Shown: positions 11,030 through 23,929, numbered from the stretch's first letter. The stretch is DNA of 64,000 nucleotides from Tachypleus tridentatus (GCF_004210375.1 NW_027467782.1:26081276-26145275), one strand, 5' to 3'. The notes: a model not told the origin generated them from the sequence alone. Translations and numbers: made by a program.

Positions 11030-11370
11030 TTATGGTAATTAGTATTGATAACTGTAAGGCTGCAAGTATCAGTACAATGGTTAAGACTAGGAGACAAGCT
11101 TCAAAGTTTGCCAGATGTAACGAGCACAATGAGGGGATTTCATTTGGGAGCTTTGGACTGGCAGGTATTTTGAAGGAAGCTAGTAATGAAGATGTGCAAT
11201 TTATGTGTAGAATTTGTAAATTGGAGATTATTCTCATTAAAGAAGAAACAGGTAAAGTGCAGACTGTGGAGAATGACAGTAAGATTTCAGGAGGAGCTTA
11301 AACATTTACATGGAAAAGATATATCAGTTAACATTGACATTCAGGATGGCAGAAAGAACACTATTTGATT
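11030..11370 (+). other. Unassigned coding-like fragment, possible retroelement ORF1
   Basis: An open frame contains MVKTRRQASKFARCNEH, then FMCRICKLEIILIKEETGKV. A basic start followed by a CxxC-like pair and a polar helix is often seen near the start of retroelement ORF1 proteins, but I cannot name a family. It lies directly before the inverted Penelope-like fragment and may belong to a separate insertion. Confidence 0.25.
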
Positions 11371-11479
11371 TAAAAGTTAGGAAATTGATAATAATAATTC
11401 TGTTTTGTTGAACAATAAATTCCAGGGTTTTACTTCTGCAGTTGAGGAACTGTTGGATGGAAGGAAAGCCAAAGATTGA

Positions 11480-11755
11480 ATTACAGTGTTCGAAAACGTG
11501 TGGAGGTGACTATTTGTGTTCTTTGAATGTGGTTTCCATTTTTCTCCTTGTTTCTCCAATATAGAAGTCATGGTAGTTATCACATTGTATTTAATAAATA
11601 ATATTGGTGTTGTGTTTGTCATTGTAGTTTTTTACATAATATAGAACTTAGATTTGTGCTTGGTTTTTGAATAAATTTGGTATTAACTAGAATGTCATAT
11701 TTTGTGACTAGTGTTTGCCAAAAAACTATTTTCTAGGTTGGTTCTAAGGTCCAAC
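11480..11755 (-). mobile_element. Penelope-like element, GIY-YIG end fragment (inverted)
   Basis: On the minus strand one frame reads CDNYHDFYIGETRRKMETTF followed by KEHK. That is the core of the GIY-YIG endonuclease domain found at the C-terminus of Penelope-like retroelements (YIGET, a basic stretch, then KEHK). The 80 bp closest to 11755 is homologous, in reverse orientation, to 13255-13330 of the neighbouring plus-strand copy. This is a broken fossil lying head to head with that copy. Confidence 0.75.
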
Positions 11756-11756
11756 A

Positions 11757-13340
11757 TTAGAAATTAAAACATGTTTAGAAGACCTAGCCAGAAAACTTGT
11801 GATACTTTCCACAGAAAACAACCAACAGAAAGACAACTCTGACAATTTTATTGACTTTCAACAGCCAAACTTCCCAAAAAAATTAAAAATTAATATTTTC
11901 CAGAAACACCTAAAAACAACATATTAAAAGATTTTTTTCAAATAATTTTCTCACAAAATCATCAACATAATTTCACAACAGAAATCTAAAAACAATCTTA
12001 CAAAAAGAGACATTAATTCCATTAAAAACCTAAAACAAGACAAAAAACATAATTTTAAAAGCAGATAAAGGAAACGTTATAGTCATAATGAACATAAATG
12101 AATACATCCAAAAAATAAAGAACATCCTATCAGACACAAACAAATTAAAACCAATACACACAAATCCAACAAAGACACATGAAATGCAACTGAACAAAAT
12201 ACTACTAAAAATGAAAAAGCCAACACAGTTTCAAAAACTTTATTCCTGCCTACGCAAGAACGACTCATGCACACCACAAATATTCGGGCATCCCCAAACC
12301 TCATAAACCAGATCATCCATTATGACCAATAACATCCACATATGAATTGTTTAATTACAATCTTGGTAAATACAAAGCATAGGCATTCTCCAAGTATGTA
12401 ACATCAACCAACTCATTCATCAAAGACTCTTTTAATTTCAAGTCTAATCATAATCAACTTAATCATAAAGCCTTAATGGCCAGTTTCAATGTTATTTCCC
12501 TCTTTACAGAAGTCCCAACCGCTGAAGCCTGTATGATAGTCTTAGAACTCTGTATTCGAGACCCTAACTCATCAATAGACATTCCCAGCAACCAATCAGC
12601 AACCCTCATAGAATTCACCACAATGAAGACAAACTTCATGTTCAACAACCACAACTATATACAAACAAATCACCTTAGCATGGGCAACTCAGTATCACTA
12701 GTTCTTGCTAATATTTTTATGACACAAGTTGAAACACAAACAATGAACACAGCATTACATCTGCCACTAAACTGGTACAGATATGTAGATGACACAATTG
12801 TGAGATTCACATCCACACAACACACACTTAATTTTTTTCAATCACTTTATATATCCCAACATTAACTTCACATGTGAACAGAAAGAAAGCAATCGAATAT
12901 CATTTCTTAACCTCAAAATTACAAGAACTAACACGCAATTTAAAACAGAAATTCACTGAAAAATCACCCATACTGGACTATACATTCCTTGGGACTCAGC
13001 ACATAAAACAAAACAAAAACTCAACACACTAAGAAACCAAATATGCTCACCAGATAAAATTAATGATGAATTAGACAAAATAAAACAGTACTTCGTCAAC
13101 ATCAACAAGTTTCCTCCACAAACCATAGTTAAATATTGTACACACACACCTAAACATCAAGCAAAATCAACCAACAAAAGTAAATGTACCTCACAAATCA
13201 AAAAATCATGAAACCATATACTGTTGCATATCATATATTCCCGATATTAGCAGAAAAACAACCAACATTTGGTAAAAACTAGTAACAAAATATGACATTT
13301 CAGTTAATACCAAATTTATTCAAAAATGTTTATTAGAATG
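11757..13340 (+). mobile_element. Penelope-like retroelement, reverse transcriptase part
   Basis: The order of parts fits a Penelope-like reverse transcriptase. A KADKGNVIVIM motif lies near 12060. An N-terminal helix-rich part follows, with NPTKTHEMQLNK. Then come MASFNVISLFTEVPT (near 12476), HLSMGNSVSLVLANIFM (near 12675) and the catalytic box WYRYVDDTIVRF (near 12775). The post-palm segment contains NRISFLNLKI. The copy has several breaks and looks moderately old. Its own endonuclease end is absent downstream; the matching end is found inverted at 11480-11755. Confidence 0.85.
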
Positions 13341-13344
13341 TCAG

Positions 13345-14380
13345 TCTTGATGTCTCATTTATGGGTTGGAAATTCTTTTTTTTAAAAAAAAACAACGCTG
13401 TTTTGGATCAAACTATTTAAACTGAAATGTCTGTAAAACTGTTAAATATTGTTTATTGTATAAAGATTAGATACGTCTCATTACAAGTTAAATTGATAAG
13501 TAAGAATAAAAGAAAATTATATAAAAAATTGAAATATAATGAAAGATGAAGTAAAATATGATATAAACTTTTTACCAGCACTAACAAATATTCACTAAAA
13601 AGGAATCATTTATAGAGATATTTAATCAAGTAATTTTTTGTACAATAAAGAATGAAAACATTAATTTTTGAAACTGTACACAACTAAGACATGATTGACA
13701 CTTGTGATAGATAATTTATTCCAAAACATATTCTCTTTCTCAGTGATAAGTTTGTAAAAATTTAATATAATATGTTTTAAACTTCATAGTTTATTTTAAC
13801 TGATATCATGATATTTAACATATTAAAATAAATCTAGTTTTTAATAAGTACTGATGTTTTCCTTGTGAAATATCTTTATTACTTAATTGCTTACCATGTA
13901 ATTTGTACATTTTTACATTTTTTGCCTTTCAATTTAAGTCCACATTAATTGTTCATATTTAAAGTTCAAAGTATATTTTGCTGAAACATGTGTTCTCCAG
14001 TGATGTTTTGTTATTTAGAGTGATGTGATAAACTGTGTAACTAAGTAGCACTACATTTTTACCCTTAGATATACTTTAATTTTCTGTGACATCTCTAAAA
14101 ACCCTTGATAATTTTGGTCCATCTAAAAGGAATTCATCTGTGTTTACCGAGAAAGCATCCCCACACCGTGACTTAAATATCGTCTACAATAAATGAGTCA
14201 ATATGAGTAAAGTTTGAAGGCAACCATATTAGTGACTATATCAGTAATAACACATGAAAAGACTTGTGGCTCTATTAGGAAGTCCCAAGTTTGTAACATC
14301 TATTTAAGTAGATACGTTAGCACAGCCTAGGTGAGATTAAAATATTTAAAAACACTGAAATACTTGGAAATTCTTGGAAA
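13345..14380. other. AT-rich spacer
   Basis: No gene, tRNA or clear repeat is visible. An A/T homopolymer-rich joint at 13376-13392 follows the Penelope-like element. Confidence 0.4.
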
Positions 14381-14498
14381 CTCAGGGTGGTACAGCACTT
14401 TACTACAGAATTACAATAAAATCAGGGTTTTCATTCTCCTCAGTGAACATGTTAGATAGCTCGATATGGCTTTATTACAAAATAACACAAACACACAA
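14381..14498 (+). mobile_element. SINE, tRNA-headed family 1, old copy
   Basis: The order GGTACAGC, ATTACAATAAAATCAGGG, TTCATTCTCCTCAGTGAACA, AGATAGCTCGATATGGCTTT and a CA-rich tail matches the better preserved copies at 28008 and 44424. The pol III box B is worn. Its tail runs into the ACACAATATAATTTAATG repeat. Confidence 0.65.
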
Positions 14499-14625
14499 TA
14501 TAATTTAATGTTATAATAAAATACACAATATAATTTAATGTTGTAAAAACACACACACAATATAATTTAATGTTATATAATGTAATAATAACACACACAC
14601 AATATAATTTCATGTTGTTTAATGT
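14490..14625. repeat. Short tandem array of ACACAATATAATTTAATGTT
   Basis: Four copies of ACACAATATAATTTAATGTT (the last with a substitution) are separated by AT-rich or CA-rich spacers of varying length. It probably grew from the CA-rich tail of the SINE just upstream. Confidence 0.85.
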
Positions 14626-14629
14626 TACA

Positions 14630-17600
14630 CTTGCAAAAATATTTATTCCTCAACATATTTTTTCAACAAGTTATTCAACAACATTTTTATTTAGATATTT
14701 TGTGTTTGATATAGTTATTATACCTGATTTTATTTATAAATTAATTTTAAATATTAAGTACATTATCAGTTGCCATGTGTTATATTCAGTTTTATTTTTC
14801 TAGTTATATTTATAAATGATGGTTTATGTGTATGCATACATAGGAAGTTATATCACATCACTGTACATACCCTAAAATATCAGTTTTCATACTATTTTCA
14901 ATAAGAATTTGTATTGTTCATTGCAACCTTCAAAGAGTGAAAATGTTTATACTGTCTCCTAGTCTTGAAACTCCCACCTACTTTACGTTTCAATGTGATT
15001 CAGCTAATTTCCTGTTTACTGTAGTTCACATTCTTCAGTTCTGTATTAGTCAGAAAAGAAGCACCAGAAGTGTGAGGAGAGTATAGTATCTGTCAGAATT
15101 ATGTTTTCACTGTAAGAAAATATTAACATTGATTCGATATCTTACTGAAACTAACGTAACAACAGGAATGTCACTGGGGATCTCACATTGATTTGGTTTA
15201 GGAACCCAGACAAGCAGTCCTCGGAAAATGTCCAAAGAATTTGGTTGGAATGTTATTTTTGTAAGAGGAATAAGCCAGTGAGAAAACACACTAACCAGGT
15301 ATATTATTCTTCCATCTTGAAAGTCAAGGTCACTAAATTGTATGTAAAAATGAGTGTGACATTCTTAACTGTAGATATGCTGTCTGGTTTATCTTATTTA
15401 CCAATACATCTAGACTGGTCCATCTCTTTTTCTGTACCAGACCTCCCAGGAATAAACCAGCTGGAGAAAGTATGATGAGGGTTCTTTAGTCAACTATTAT
15501 TATTTGGTTGGTCAAATTACTTTCTAAAACCAATTCCCTCACAAAATAATCAGTAGGATTTTGTAGATTATGGAATACTCAGCCAGTTATAATTTTCTCT
15601 GATATGGAACAAAGGATATAGGAATGGAAAGTACATGTGCAGCTAGTTCAAAAGTCACATGTAAAGCAAGAGAGTAGCAAAAGTGGGATGATACATTTGC
15701 TTTCTAACAGTTAGAGTGGACACCACCTCCGAATTGTTAGCTCCCTATATAGTTCTGCATTCGAAAGATGCATTTTTAAATGACAGAAATTTACTTTGGT
15801 TTTTGACTTATATTTTAAAGCTTATGAACTTACAAGCTGGTATTACTATTTCTGTCTCTATTGTGATGGAAGAACTACCTCACCTAAGTCAAATCTCAGT
15901 AGTGGCTTGGTAAAGTAGTTACATGTTGATGACGTGACAGCCTATTTTCATATATTAGTGATTTTCATTATGTAGCCTACAACTTCATTTCCTATGGTTT
16001 TAATCTCTTTCATCTCCCGTTTTCAATGAGAAATTTAGCTTGTTTATTTATTTCCATCTACTACATAAGGCTTTGTCAACTTTGTTTCCTCTTGAGGACA
16101 GTATTCAGCCATCCTCTCATTATGTGTACATCATTTACAGCTATGTTCCATTCTGTATCTTTACTTTTATCTCATGACACTTCTTAATTCATTTTTCATC
16201 ACCAGTAATTTTTTGTTTAAATTTTTTCTGTTTATTATGGTATTGTTTATTAAACCCTAAACTGATGTTGGAAACTTTGAAATGCAAGAGTTTATGATAA
16301 TTGTCTTTGAAAATCAGTGTCTAATAAGTTGTTCTGTAGCTGTAGATATGATTTTTCATCATATCTATATAATTTAAATGTGTGGAAATAGACAGGTATA
16401 TGGATAACTTGGTATAATCCTGAATAAATTAATTTACCATATGAGCTGAAGGATGTGGTACAAAGACCCAAAAAGAGAGGCTTTTCTTTCTTAGATAAAT
16501 GGTAAATGTATACAGATGTTGAGTATTCAACTGATACAAAGAATCTTGTAGAATAGATAGGGATTGATAGAGAATTTTAGTGAACCTACAGAAATCTTCC
16601 ATTAATTCAATTATACTCAGTAACATGTATGAAAGTAAGTTTGAGTCAATAGACATAGACATGACTTTCAAAATAGAAATAACTTCACTATAAGACAGGT
16701 CAGAAGTGGATCAACCTAAAATAAAAGGAAGAAAATTCAGCCTCGTTGAGAAATGTTTTGAAAATTCTCCTCAGTGAAAAGGGTATTAAAATTCATATGA
16801 AATTCAAGATTCATTTTCATCTGGAGTGAATTTTGAAACTTTAGTTAATTAACAACTATATAATAAAGGAAACACAAACAAACAACATGCAAAACATAAA
16901 AGAACAAAAAAGGAAGATTTTAACACATCATCAAATGTAAAGGCCCCCCCCCCCCCCCCTTTCTTTGTATTATCTCCTGCTGGTTAGTCACCACAGATCT
17001 GATTTTGGAAAGTTAACATTTTCTTTCATAAAAAATTTGTTTCAATTAGATACTTAGCATTTCAGAGAAAGATTCCATATTCTGTTAGCATCTTCCTTAA
17101 GTATTTGCATGACACTAGCTTTCAGGCAACTCCCACCTAAACTTTCGTAAGTTCTCATGAATCATATTATTGGATAATGATGTTACTGTGCAGTAAAGGC
17201 CCTCTCTCTACCAATAGGAGAGTGATGTCAATTCCATGTTTGCTAGCCCCATCTGTACTCATGAATCTTCATTACTGATGAGAAAAGAAGTTGTAAGTAT
17301 CCAAAACAAAGCATACACATCAGGAAACTTGTGAGTGAAGTGGCTATTTAATAGGTGGAAGAGGGTACAGATGGTTTACTATGAGGTACATCGCTCTTAA
17401 TACATTATAATCTATAAAGCAAATTCACTGGATAGATGTTTATGAGGTCGAGTGTTTAAAAATAAAGAGTTAAAGATCTGGTACTTACTCTATTATTGAT
17501 ATATAAAATTACCATGAAACTGTCAGAATGGATAATAATCAAACCATCTACTAGCATTGGTAAGAAATGCAAACATCTCCGTTTGATAGAATAAAGGTCG

Positions 17601-17770
17601 AGCACACTGATGTGAAGGAATTGCTTATGCTGGTCCAGATGTCTGAGGTGAGATAGCTATTCAGAGATGTACCACAACCAGAAAGATAAGCATCTGTGAA
17701 GAGGTGTAGGTCTGGTTTGAATCGATTGTGATTTATGACATTAAAACTACTTCATAAGCAGCTGAAGCCT
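14630..17770. other. Non-coding stretch, nothing recognised except a poly-C run
   Basis: I find no host exon here. Open frames up to about 95 codons (for example 15188-15475) show no family resemblance. At 16944-16959 there is a run of 16 C, striking in such AT-rich DNA. Confidence 0.4.
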
Positions 17771-17774
17771 CAAA

Positions 17775-17858
17775 TATTGATCAACATAGGGAATAGAACC
17801 CTGGATTTTAGTGTTATAAGTCCATAAACTTAAAATTGATCCATCGATAACCCGACAG
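17775..17858 (-). mobile_element. SINE head, tRNA-derived, degenerate
   Basis: Read on the minus strand it contains GGACTTATAACACTAAAATC followed by CAGGGTTCTATTCCC, the box B side of the tRNA-headed SINEs seen elsewhere in the window. Only the head region is recognisable. Confidence 0.5.
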
Positions 17859-17859
17859 C

Positions 17860-18640
17860 ACAAAAAACTAAAGTAAATAGTTTACATCTGCATGAAAAAT
17901 GTAAGTAACTTTAACACGTGAAACTGGTTAATGTCGTCCTTGTGTACAGTGAGCTAATAATATAAATCAGTCAGTTATTAAGTTAACTGGAAATTCTTTG
18001 TTTGACTTTTTTCTGTAAACCTCTACATGAGACCCTATGAGAGAAGAGAGGACAATAAATGTTGGTGTAGACTATATAAGAAGACTTAGGATATGAACTA
18101 AGAACGGTGTTTGTATATAGTGTTAAAGATTGTTGATAATATTTTATTGAAGAAGGGCTTATTTCTGGATAAACAAGACTGCTTAGTGTTGGTGTTATTA
18201 TTTGGATTATTTCATGACTTAATATTTAGAGATTATTAAGTTCTTCATAATTATATTGTTAAGTGTTAACCATTTTTTACTTCAGTATTGGTAAAGTGAA
18301 AAGACAGTGTTTGTTTATGACAACTGTTTCATATGAATCTGGTTCATTTTCTGTCCTTTTAATGGTGTAATTCAATATTTGAATTTATAGATAAGTAAAT
18401 TTTCACTCTTTGAAATTAAACACTCGCTATTCTCTAGTACTTTTCTTACAGTAGTTTTAGTTTTGGTTTTTATTGATATAAAAATGGCTTTACTTTCTGT
18501 GTGCATATGTGTTTATTTTTTATTTCTCAGCTTTTTAAAGATTGTTTACCTTGTGGAACCACAACATGAATTATGCCTGCTGTTTAAAGTATTAATAATT
18601 GAATGTTATTAGAATGATGACATATTGTAACTTTCCAAAT
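17860..18640. other. AT-rich spacer
   Basis: No coding or structural feature is recognised. Confidence 0.4.
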
Positions 18641-18656
18641 CACTGAATAAAATTCA

Positions 18657-18761
18657 CAGCACTATGTGTTCGGACTTACATTGCTAGAAACAGGATTGAA
18701 TACCCATGGTAGGAAGAGCAAACATATCTCATTGTTTAGTTTTGTGCCTAACTTTAAACAA
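18657..18761 (+). mobile_element. SINE, tRNA-headed family 2, with target duplication
   Basis: The head reads GGACTTACATTGCTAGAAAC, then a box B-like GGATTGAATACCC, then GGAAGAGCAAACATATCTCA and a TTTGTGCC tail. A direct repeat ACTGAATAAAATTCA flanks it exactly (18642-18656 and 18762-18776), so both ends of the insertion are visible. Confidence 0.85.
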
Positions 18762-18957
18762 ACTGAATAAAATTCAACTAAAAGCTTTTTTATGAATAAC
18801 TCTTTCAACAATAGATACATTTATAAAACAACACAGAGATATGGGACTGATAGCAGTTTATTATATATATCTGTAAAATTATCAGACAAAAACAAAATAA
18901 GTACTAACACAGCAGATATATATCAAAATGTATTTTTAAAAATTATTGGTGTATGTA

Positions 18958-19089
18958 ACTGTACATAAACGTTATAAAGTTTATAGCCATTATTTGTTTA
19001 TACAAATGTACGTAAACATTATAAAGTGTATAGCCATTATTTGTTTATATAAATGTACATAAACATTATAAAGTTTATAGCCATTATAA
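18958..19089. repeat. 47-bp tandem repeat, about 2.8 copies
   Basis: The unit TGTACATAAACATTATAAAG plus TTTATAGCCATTATTTGTTTATACAAA starts at 18960, 19007 and 19054. It has few mismatches. Confidence 0.92.
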
Positions 19090-20025
19090 CCTATGATGTA
19101 CTCTAAAGACCCCTGGTAATTAAGTAGGGGTACATTGACAGCTGTACATGGTATGTACGTCATCTCCAATTAAATTATGGTTGATGTAATAACTATTTCA
19201 AAATTAGCCCACAAACTATCTCTACATATCTTTTGTCATTTTTGTGATGAGAATACACCTCACTGAGTGTGTAACCATTCATAACTGATACATCATTCAG
19301 TTTACCACATAAAGTCTGGCTCTAACAGTCTGTACATTGACACATTATCCAGTTTCCGCTATGTCTGGTAAACAAATGGCATTGTTAAGACTGGTTCTCT
19401 GGTAATAGTTTTAGTTGTGGGTGATCTAAATTGGCAGATACTGGTCATCTGTTTGTGTTTTGAATGAAGCTGTCCGGATGTGTAATATTGGTTTGGATAT
19501 AGTGCTACATTCATGCTAATGGTACGTGTAACCAACTTGTATTAACCTGCTCTGATCGGCCAGTTTTCATTCATCTGATGGTTTTTCAAGTGGTAAAGCA
19601 TCGATATTTCTTTACTGAGGTCTGGACATTGTTCACAAACAATTTGAAATACTTTAAATGCTGTGATTGACTTTAAAAGAGGCAAGTGAGAGAAGCTTGT
19701 GCAAATCTAGTGGATATAGTGTGAGCTTAGATAATCAATTTCAGATCATAAGTCCAATCATCACATATCTGATTTGGATAACAATAAACGTTCATTAAAA
19801 CATTAGTTTTGTTACCATGGCTGGCTGGCATGTTAGTTTTGTTACCATGTTAAAATTACCTGTTGGTAATGAAATAAGCAACATTTGAACAAAATATTTG
19901 TGATGTTTTACATTGTCAGATGTGTGTTTTGGATTATTTGGTAAAGATGGTAAAGCCATATCATTCTACATAATGATATAAACAAAGTTATTTCTATTTC
20001 GTTAGATCACTGTGTTACCGAGATC
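19090..20025. other. Spacer with no supported feature
   Basis: At about 19420 the plus strand reads VVGDLNWQ, and 19500-19560 gives a loosely LINE endonuclease-like sequence, but it is too worn to assign. Nothing else is recognised. Confidence 0.3.
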
Positions 20026-20027
20026 AG

Positions 20028-20235
20028 CAGTGTAAGTAAGTACTGGATCTGATCAAAATTGTCATCAGTGTAAGTTCTGGATCTGATCAAACTTGTCATC
20101 AGTGTAAGTACTGAATCTGATCCAACTTGTTATCAGTGTAAGTACTGGATCTTATCAAACGTGTCATCAGTTTAAGTACTGAATCTGATCAAACTTGTCA
20201 TCAGTGTAAGTACTGGATCTTAAACAAAATTGTCA
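20028..20235. repeat. 34-bp tandem repeat, about 6 copies
   Basis: The unit TCAGTGTAAGTACTGGATCT plus GATCAAACTTGTCA repeats every 34 bp with single-base variants. The array ends exactly where the truncated LINE at 20236 begins. Confidence 0.9.
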
Positions 20236-22245
20236 GAAGTGTATTCACCCTGATCCTGAACTCCATATCAGTGAAGTTGTGCTGTCTGTGGTCCCTGAGA
20301 CAAGGTTCTTGGAACTTATCTTTGCCTGTATGCTGACCTTTACACCACATGTGGGTCAAATGTATAAGAGCACTGAACATCCTCTGTGTCCTCTCTTCCA
20401 CCACTTGGGCAGCAGATCGACGTTCTATGCTAAAGATATGTAGTGCTCTTATTAGATCGCAACTTGACTGTGGATTATTGATCTATAACTCTGTCTGACC
20501 TTTGGCCTAAAAGATGCTAGATCCTATTCATCGTTGAGGTCTTTGGCTCTGCACTGGGGCTTTCAGCACTTCCCCAGTTCAGAGCTTATACATAGAGTCT
20601 CATGAACCTTTTTTGCACCTCCATTGTTTGCAACTGTCTTTACAATATGCTTTGATACTTTGTTCCTCACCAAAGCATCTCATCTGGGGTTTTGTTTTCC
20701 TTCCTTGTTGGGCCATGCTTTTTCAGACCAGATGGTCTGCCATTGCTCCTTTTGGCATTCATATCAGGTACAGTTAGATGAATTGGGTCTGTTCTCAATA
20801 AACATTGCTGTATCCACTGGTTAGCCCATCCTACCATGGCTTCTTACATTTCTTAATTGTGACTTATCTTTAAATCATCTGAGAATAGTAGACACTCCTG
20901 ATTGGAAATATTGTCTGCAATTTGCTGAACATCTTTTGAACCATCCTTCCATTCCTATTGATATAGATGGTTCAAAATCAGGTGACTGTGTTGGCTCTGC
21001 CATGGATTGTTGTGGTTCGGTGGTTGCACACAGAATCCCCACTACAGATTCTGTGTTTACTGCTGAACTGTATGCTATTTCCCTTGCCCTGGATCACATA
21101 GAAGTCAAGCAGTAGTCAAACTGCACTATTTATACTGACTTGCATAGTTCTCTACTGGTCCTAGAATTGCTTCACGTTAATTCACACCCTGTTCTTGCTG
21201 ATATTCAAAACCACTGGCCCATTTCTCTTTAACATCTACTTCTATCCAGTTTTTCTGGATACCAGGCCACTTTGGTATTCATGGGAATGAGCTTGCTGAC
21301 ACTGCAGCTGAGTCTATCTGCTCTGGCTCTATCACCACTGTACCTGTCCCATACATAGACTATGGTCCTGTATTCAAGACTCATCTCTGTGCCAGCTGGC
21401 AGTTGACTTGGGGAGTTAGCAACACAAAAACAAGCTTTTCCAAATAAAACATTATATTTGACTTTAGTCATCTTGCTTCCATCAGGATTGAAGAGAGTAG
21501 GTTGTTCTAACTAGACTACGCATTGGTCACAGTTTTTTAACTCATCATTTGCTTTTATCTGGAACTGATGCACCAGTGTGTAGTTTGTGTAACACTCAAA
21601 TTACAATAAGCCACATTTTACTTTCTTGTCATTGTTATGACTCTCAACAACGGCACCATTTTAAACATGTTCTGTCCCAAGGTTTGTCCATAATGTTAGA
21701 CAGTGATGGTGACACTGTCCACCTTGGTAATGTTTTTAGTTTTCTAAAGGTCATTAATCTTTTTAATTTCTACATTACACCTTTTTAATGTGGTTTCCTT
21801 TTAAAAATCATCTAGTTCAATTTAAAATTAGAAACTGGCCTAACATGAAATAACCCGAAGCTAGGACTGGAAAGGCCAATTTCAGGTGACTAACGCTGCT
21901 GTTCGAACTACCCATTAGTCATCCTGGCAAGGTATAATTATATCAGGTGACTGATGGTGGTTTTTGTACTTACCTGTTAGTCTTCCTGGTGAGTTATCAT
22001 TATTACAGTTACACTACAGAAAGTCCTTTACAACTTAAATTTCTGTAATTTTTTCTTGACTTTGTAGACTAGATGTAAACATTGGTTTTATGCTATTTAT
22101 GTTGTTTTTTTAACTTTGTTTTGTTTTACCTTAATTTCCTTTTATGAATTTTACTAAATTTACTTTTAACTTTTTACCAGTTGTTTGGTGCAGATAGCCT
22201 AGCTGCTTTGTGCCATAAAACACTTAATCAAGCAACAACCAATCA
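20236..22245 (+). mobile_element. RNase H-bearing LINE (I/Nimb-like), 5'-truncated copy
   Basis: Order of parts: the thumb end of the reverse transcriptase (WGADRRS-like at 20400, KMLDPIHR, TSPVQSLYIESHE around 20500-20600). Then RNase H with IDGSKSGDCVGSAM, SVFTAELYAISLALDHIE and IYTDLHSSLL, and WIPGHFGIHGNELADTAAES around 21250. Then a C-terminal CSLCNTQITISHILLSCHCY zinc-binding segment around 21580. The 3' UTR ends in GTGCCATAAAACACTTAATC and a CAACAACCAATCAAT tail. Several frameshifts and stops are present, so the copy is dead. The second copy at 49753-50960 shares the same parts. RNase H plus a CCHC-like tail puts it in the I group (I, Nimb, Outcast); the exact clade is my inference. 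Confidence 0.85.
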
Positions 22246-22249
22246 ATAA

Positions 22250-23086
22250 TGTAACAGTGAACTTTCTGTAACATTATGCATCTCTTGATCTCCACAAAAA
22301 TGAGAAATTCATGAATCTAATTTAGAGAAGAAAATTGCAGTGATTTGTAACAAATGGAATAAAAAAGACAACAAATTCAACACTATTTATTGTATCAAGG
22401 GAAACTAAAGGATATTCTAAATGAGAAAGTTAAACTGTAGTACACATTTTCAGTATTTTCAGTAAGTATAAACATTGATAAGACTTCAAGAACCAAGTTT
22501 TGGCTTTCTTAAAAGACAGACTGCTCTCCTCCAGATTCAATTGAAGGCTTCATCATAACCATAAAATTTGCTTATCAGAAGAAAATTCAGAAAAGGGTAC
22601 CAGGACATAGAAATGTCTTGTTTCTTGTGACAACTTCAAAGTATCCTCACAAACACAAGGTCAAGTAGAATGCAATTAAACTATCCCACAAATAGTACGT
22701 TGTCTTCTTGAAATATTGAGTCACAAAGAAGTAACACCTCAGGTTTGATGTTTCATGTGACAGCTACCAGGTTTAATCAGAATTTAAAAAAATTAAAGAT
22801 TGTTGTAAATAATAAATACTATGGGAAAGAAAGATATGTAGTATTTGTATACTTAATCATTCACATGTAAAATATAAGATAATGAGTTCTTTAAGAAAGC
22901 AAGTTTTTATATCCTCAGTTATAGAAAATGTGGGAAGATCAGAACATTTCTTAAAATTCTGTTTATAAAATACAGATTTGTAAATCCTTTTTTGCTTGTT
23001 AGTATAATAACAATAGGTAAACTGAAAAGCATCAACTCAGATTGTGATGTTTACAACGTATTAATAAGTAGGTTTTCTTCTTTCAG
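22250..23086. other. Intron/intergenic sequence 5' of the first visible dynein exon
   Basis: No exon recognised. The stretch leads into a pyrimidine-rich acceptor at 23073-23086. Confidence 0.4.
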
Positions 23087-23270
23087 GTGGTTTACAGCTG
23101 TACAAAACACAATTCATCAAGGTATCAAGCAGAAGCATGTTCCGTCTCCCACTATTCAGCTTCATCTGCAGTCTTTCTTTGACAATGTAGCAATGCTAAT
23201 GACTCTGCAACTCCAATCTCTCTGCAAGGTGTTTATGGAAAAATACACTGAATTTTTATGCAGATCTAAG
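23087..23270 (+). CDS. Axonemal dynein heavy chain, stem exon (copy probably decaying)
   Basis: The exon has acceptor TTTTCTTCTTTCAG and donor GTAGTT and is 184 bp, entering in phase 2 and leaving in phase 0. It reads WFTAVQNTIHQGIKQKH, then LQSFFDNVAMLMTLQLQSLC and CKVFMEKYTEFL. This resembles the N-terminal stem (DHC_N1/tail) of single-headed inner-arm dyneins (DNAH3, 7, 12 type), where F-F-x-x-V/A-x-x-L-M-T-x-Q-L-x-x-L starts a helical bundle. Dynein heavy chains are the motor ATPases of cilia and sperm flagella. Five further exons follow on the same strand up to 39253. This exon is open; others of the same copy are not. Confidence 0.75.
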
Positions 23271-23929
23271 GTAGTTATGCCAATATTTGCCTGACATTTT
23301 AAAGAAAGATGTTTAATTTATCTTTAGAATAACATGGGTTGCCCTATTTCCTATTTGTAAATGCATAAACAAAACTACATTTTGTCTGTTATAAATACAT
23401 AATTAATTTTTACCAAAAGAATTGATTATCTGTAAAAGAAAGTTACCAGTAATACAAAAAATGTTTAAAAAAACGTGTAACTATAGATTAAATGTTTTAT
23501 TGACATCTCATTGAACTGAATGTGTTAAATACTGGACCTGGAGCATATAAAGTTGAATAACTCTAGAATTTACAATCATCTAAACTAAGACTGAAGTGAG
23601 AAACTGAGCAGTGGACACTTCAGAATAAAAGACTCATTGAATGATGAATGGATGCAAAGAAAATACAAAACACTCCTCATTTATGATCAACAATTTAGGC
23701 TGAACAATCAACCAACTACATCACTGCATCTCAAACTATGATTAACGGATCTTGCCTGAGATGGAAAAATGTGAAAATTTCATTCAGCAAATAAGTGAAG
23801 TGGAAGAGTAAATAGTGTTCATAAGATAAATGAAAAACAGAAACTAAACCTGTTAGGAGTAAACCAACTTTCATAGCTCATTAAAGAGAATCTTCACATA
23901 TGCAAAGCCACATGAAATTATTTCATAAC

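Noticed and set aside
15188-15475. 95-codon plus-strand ORF
   Set aside because: No family resemblance, no splice context, and within chance length for the window.
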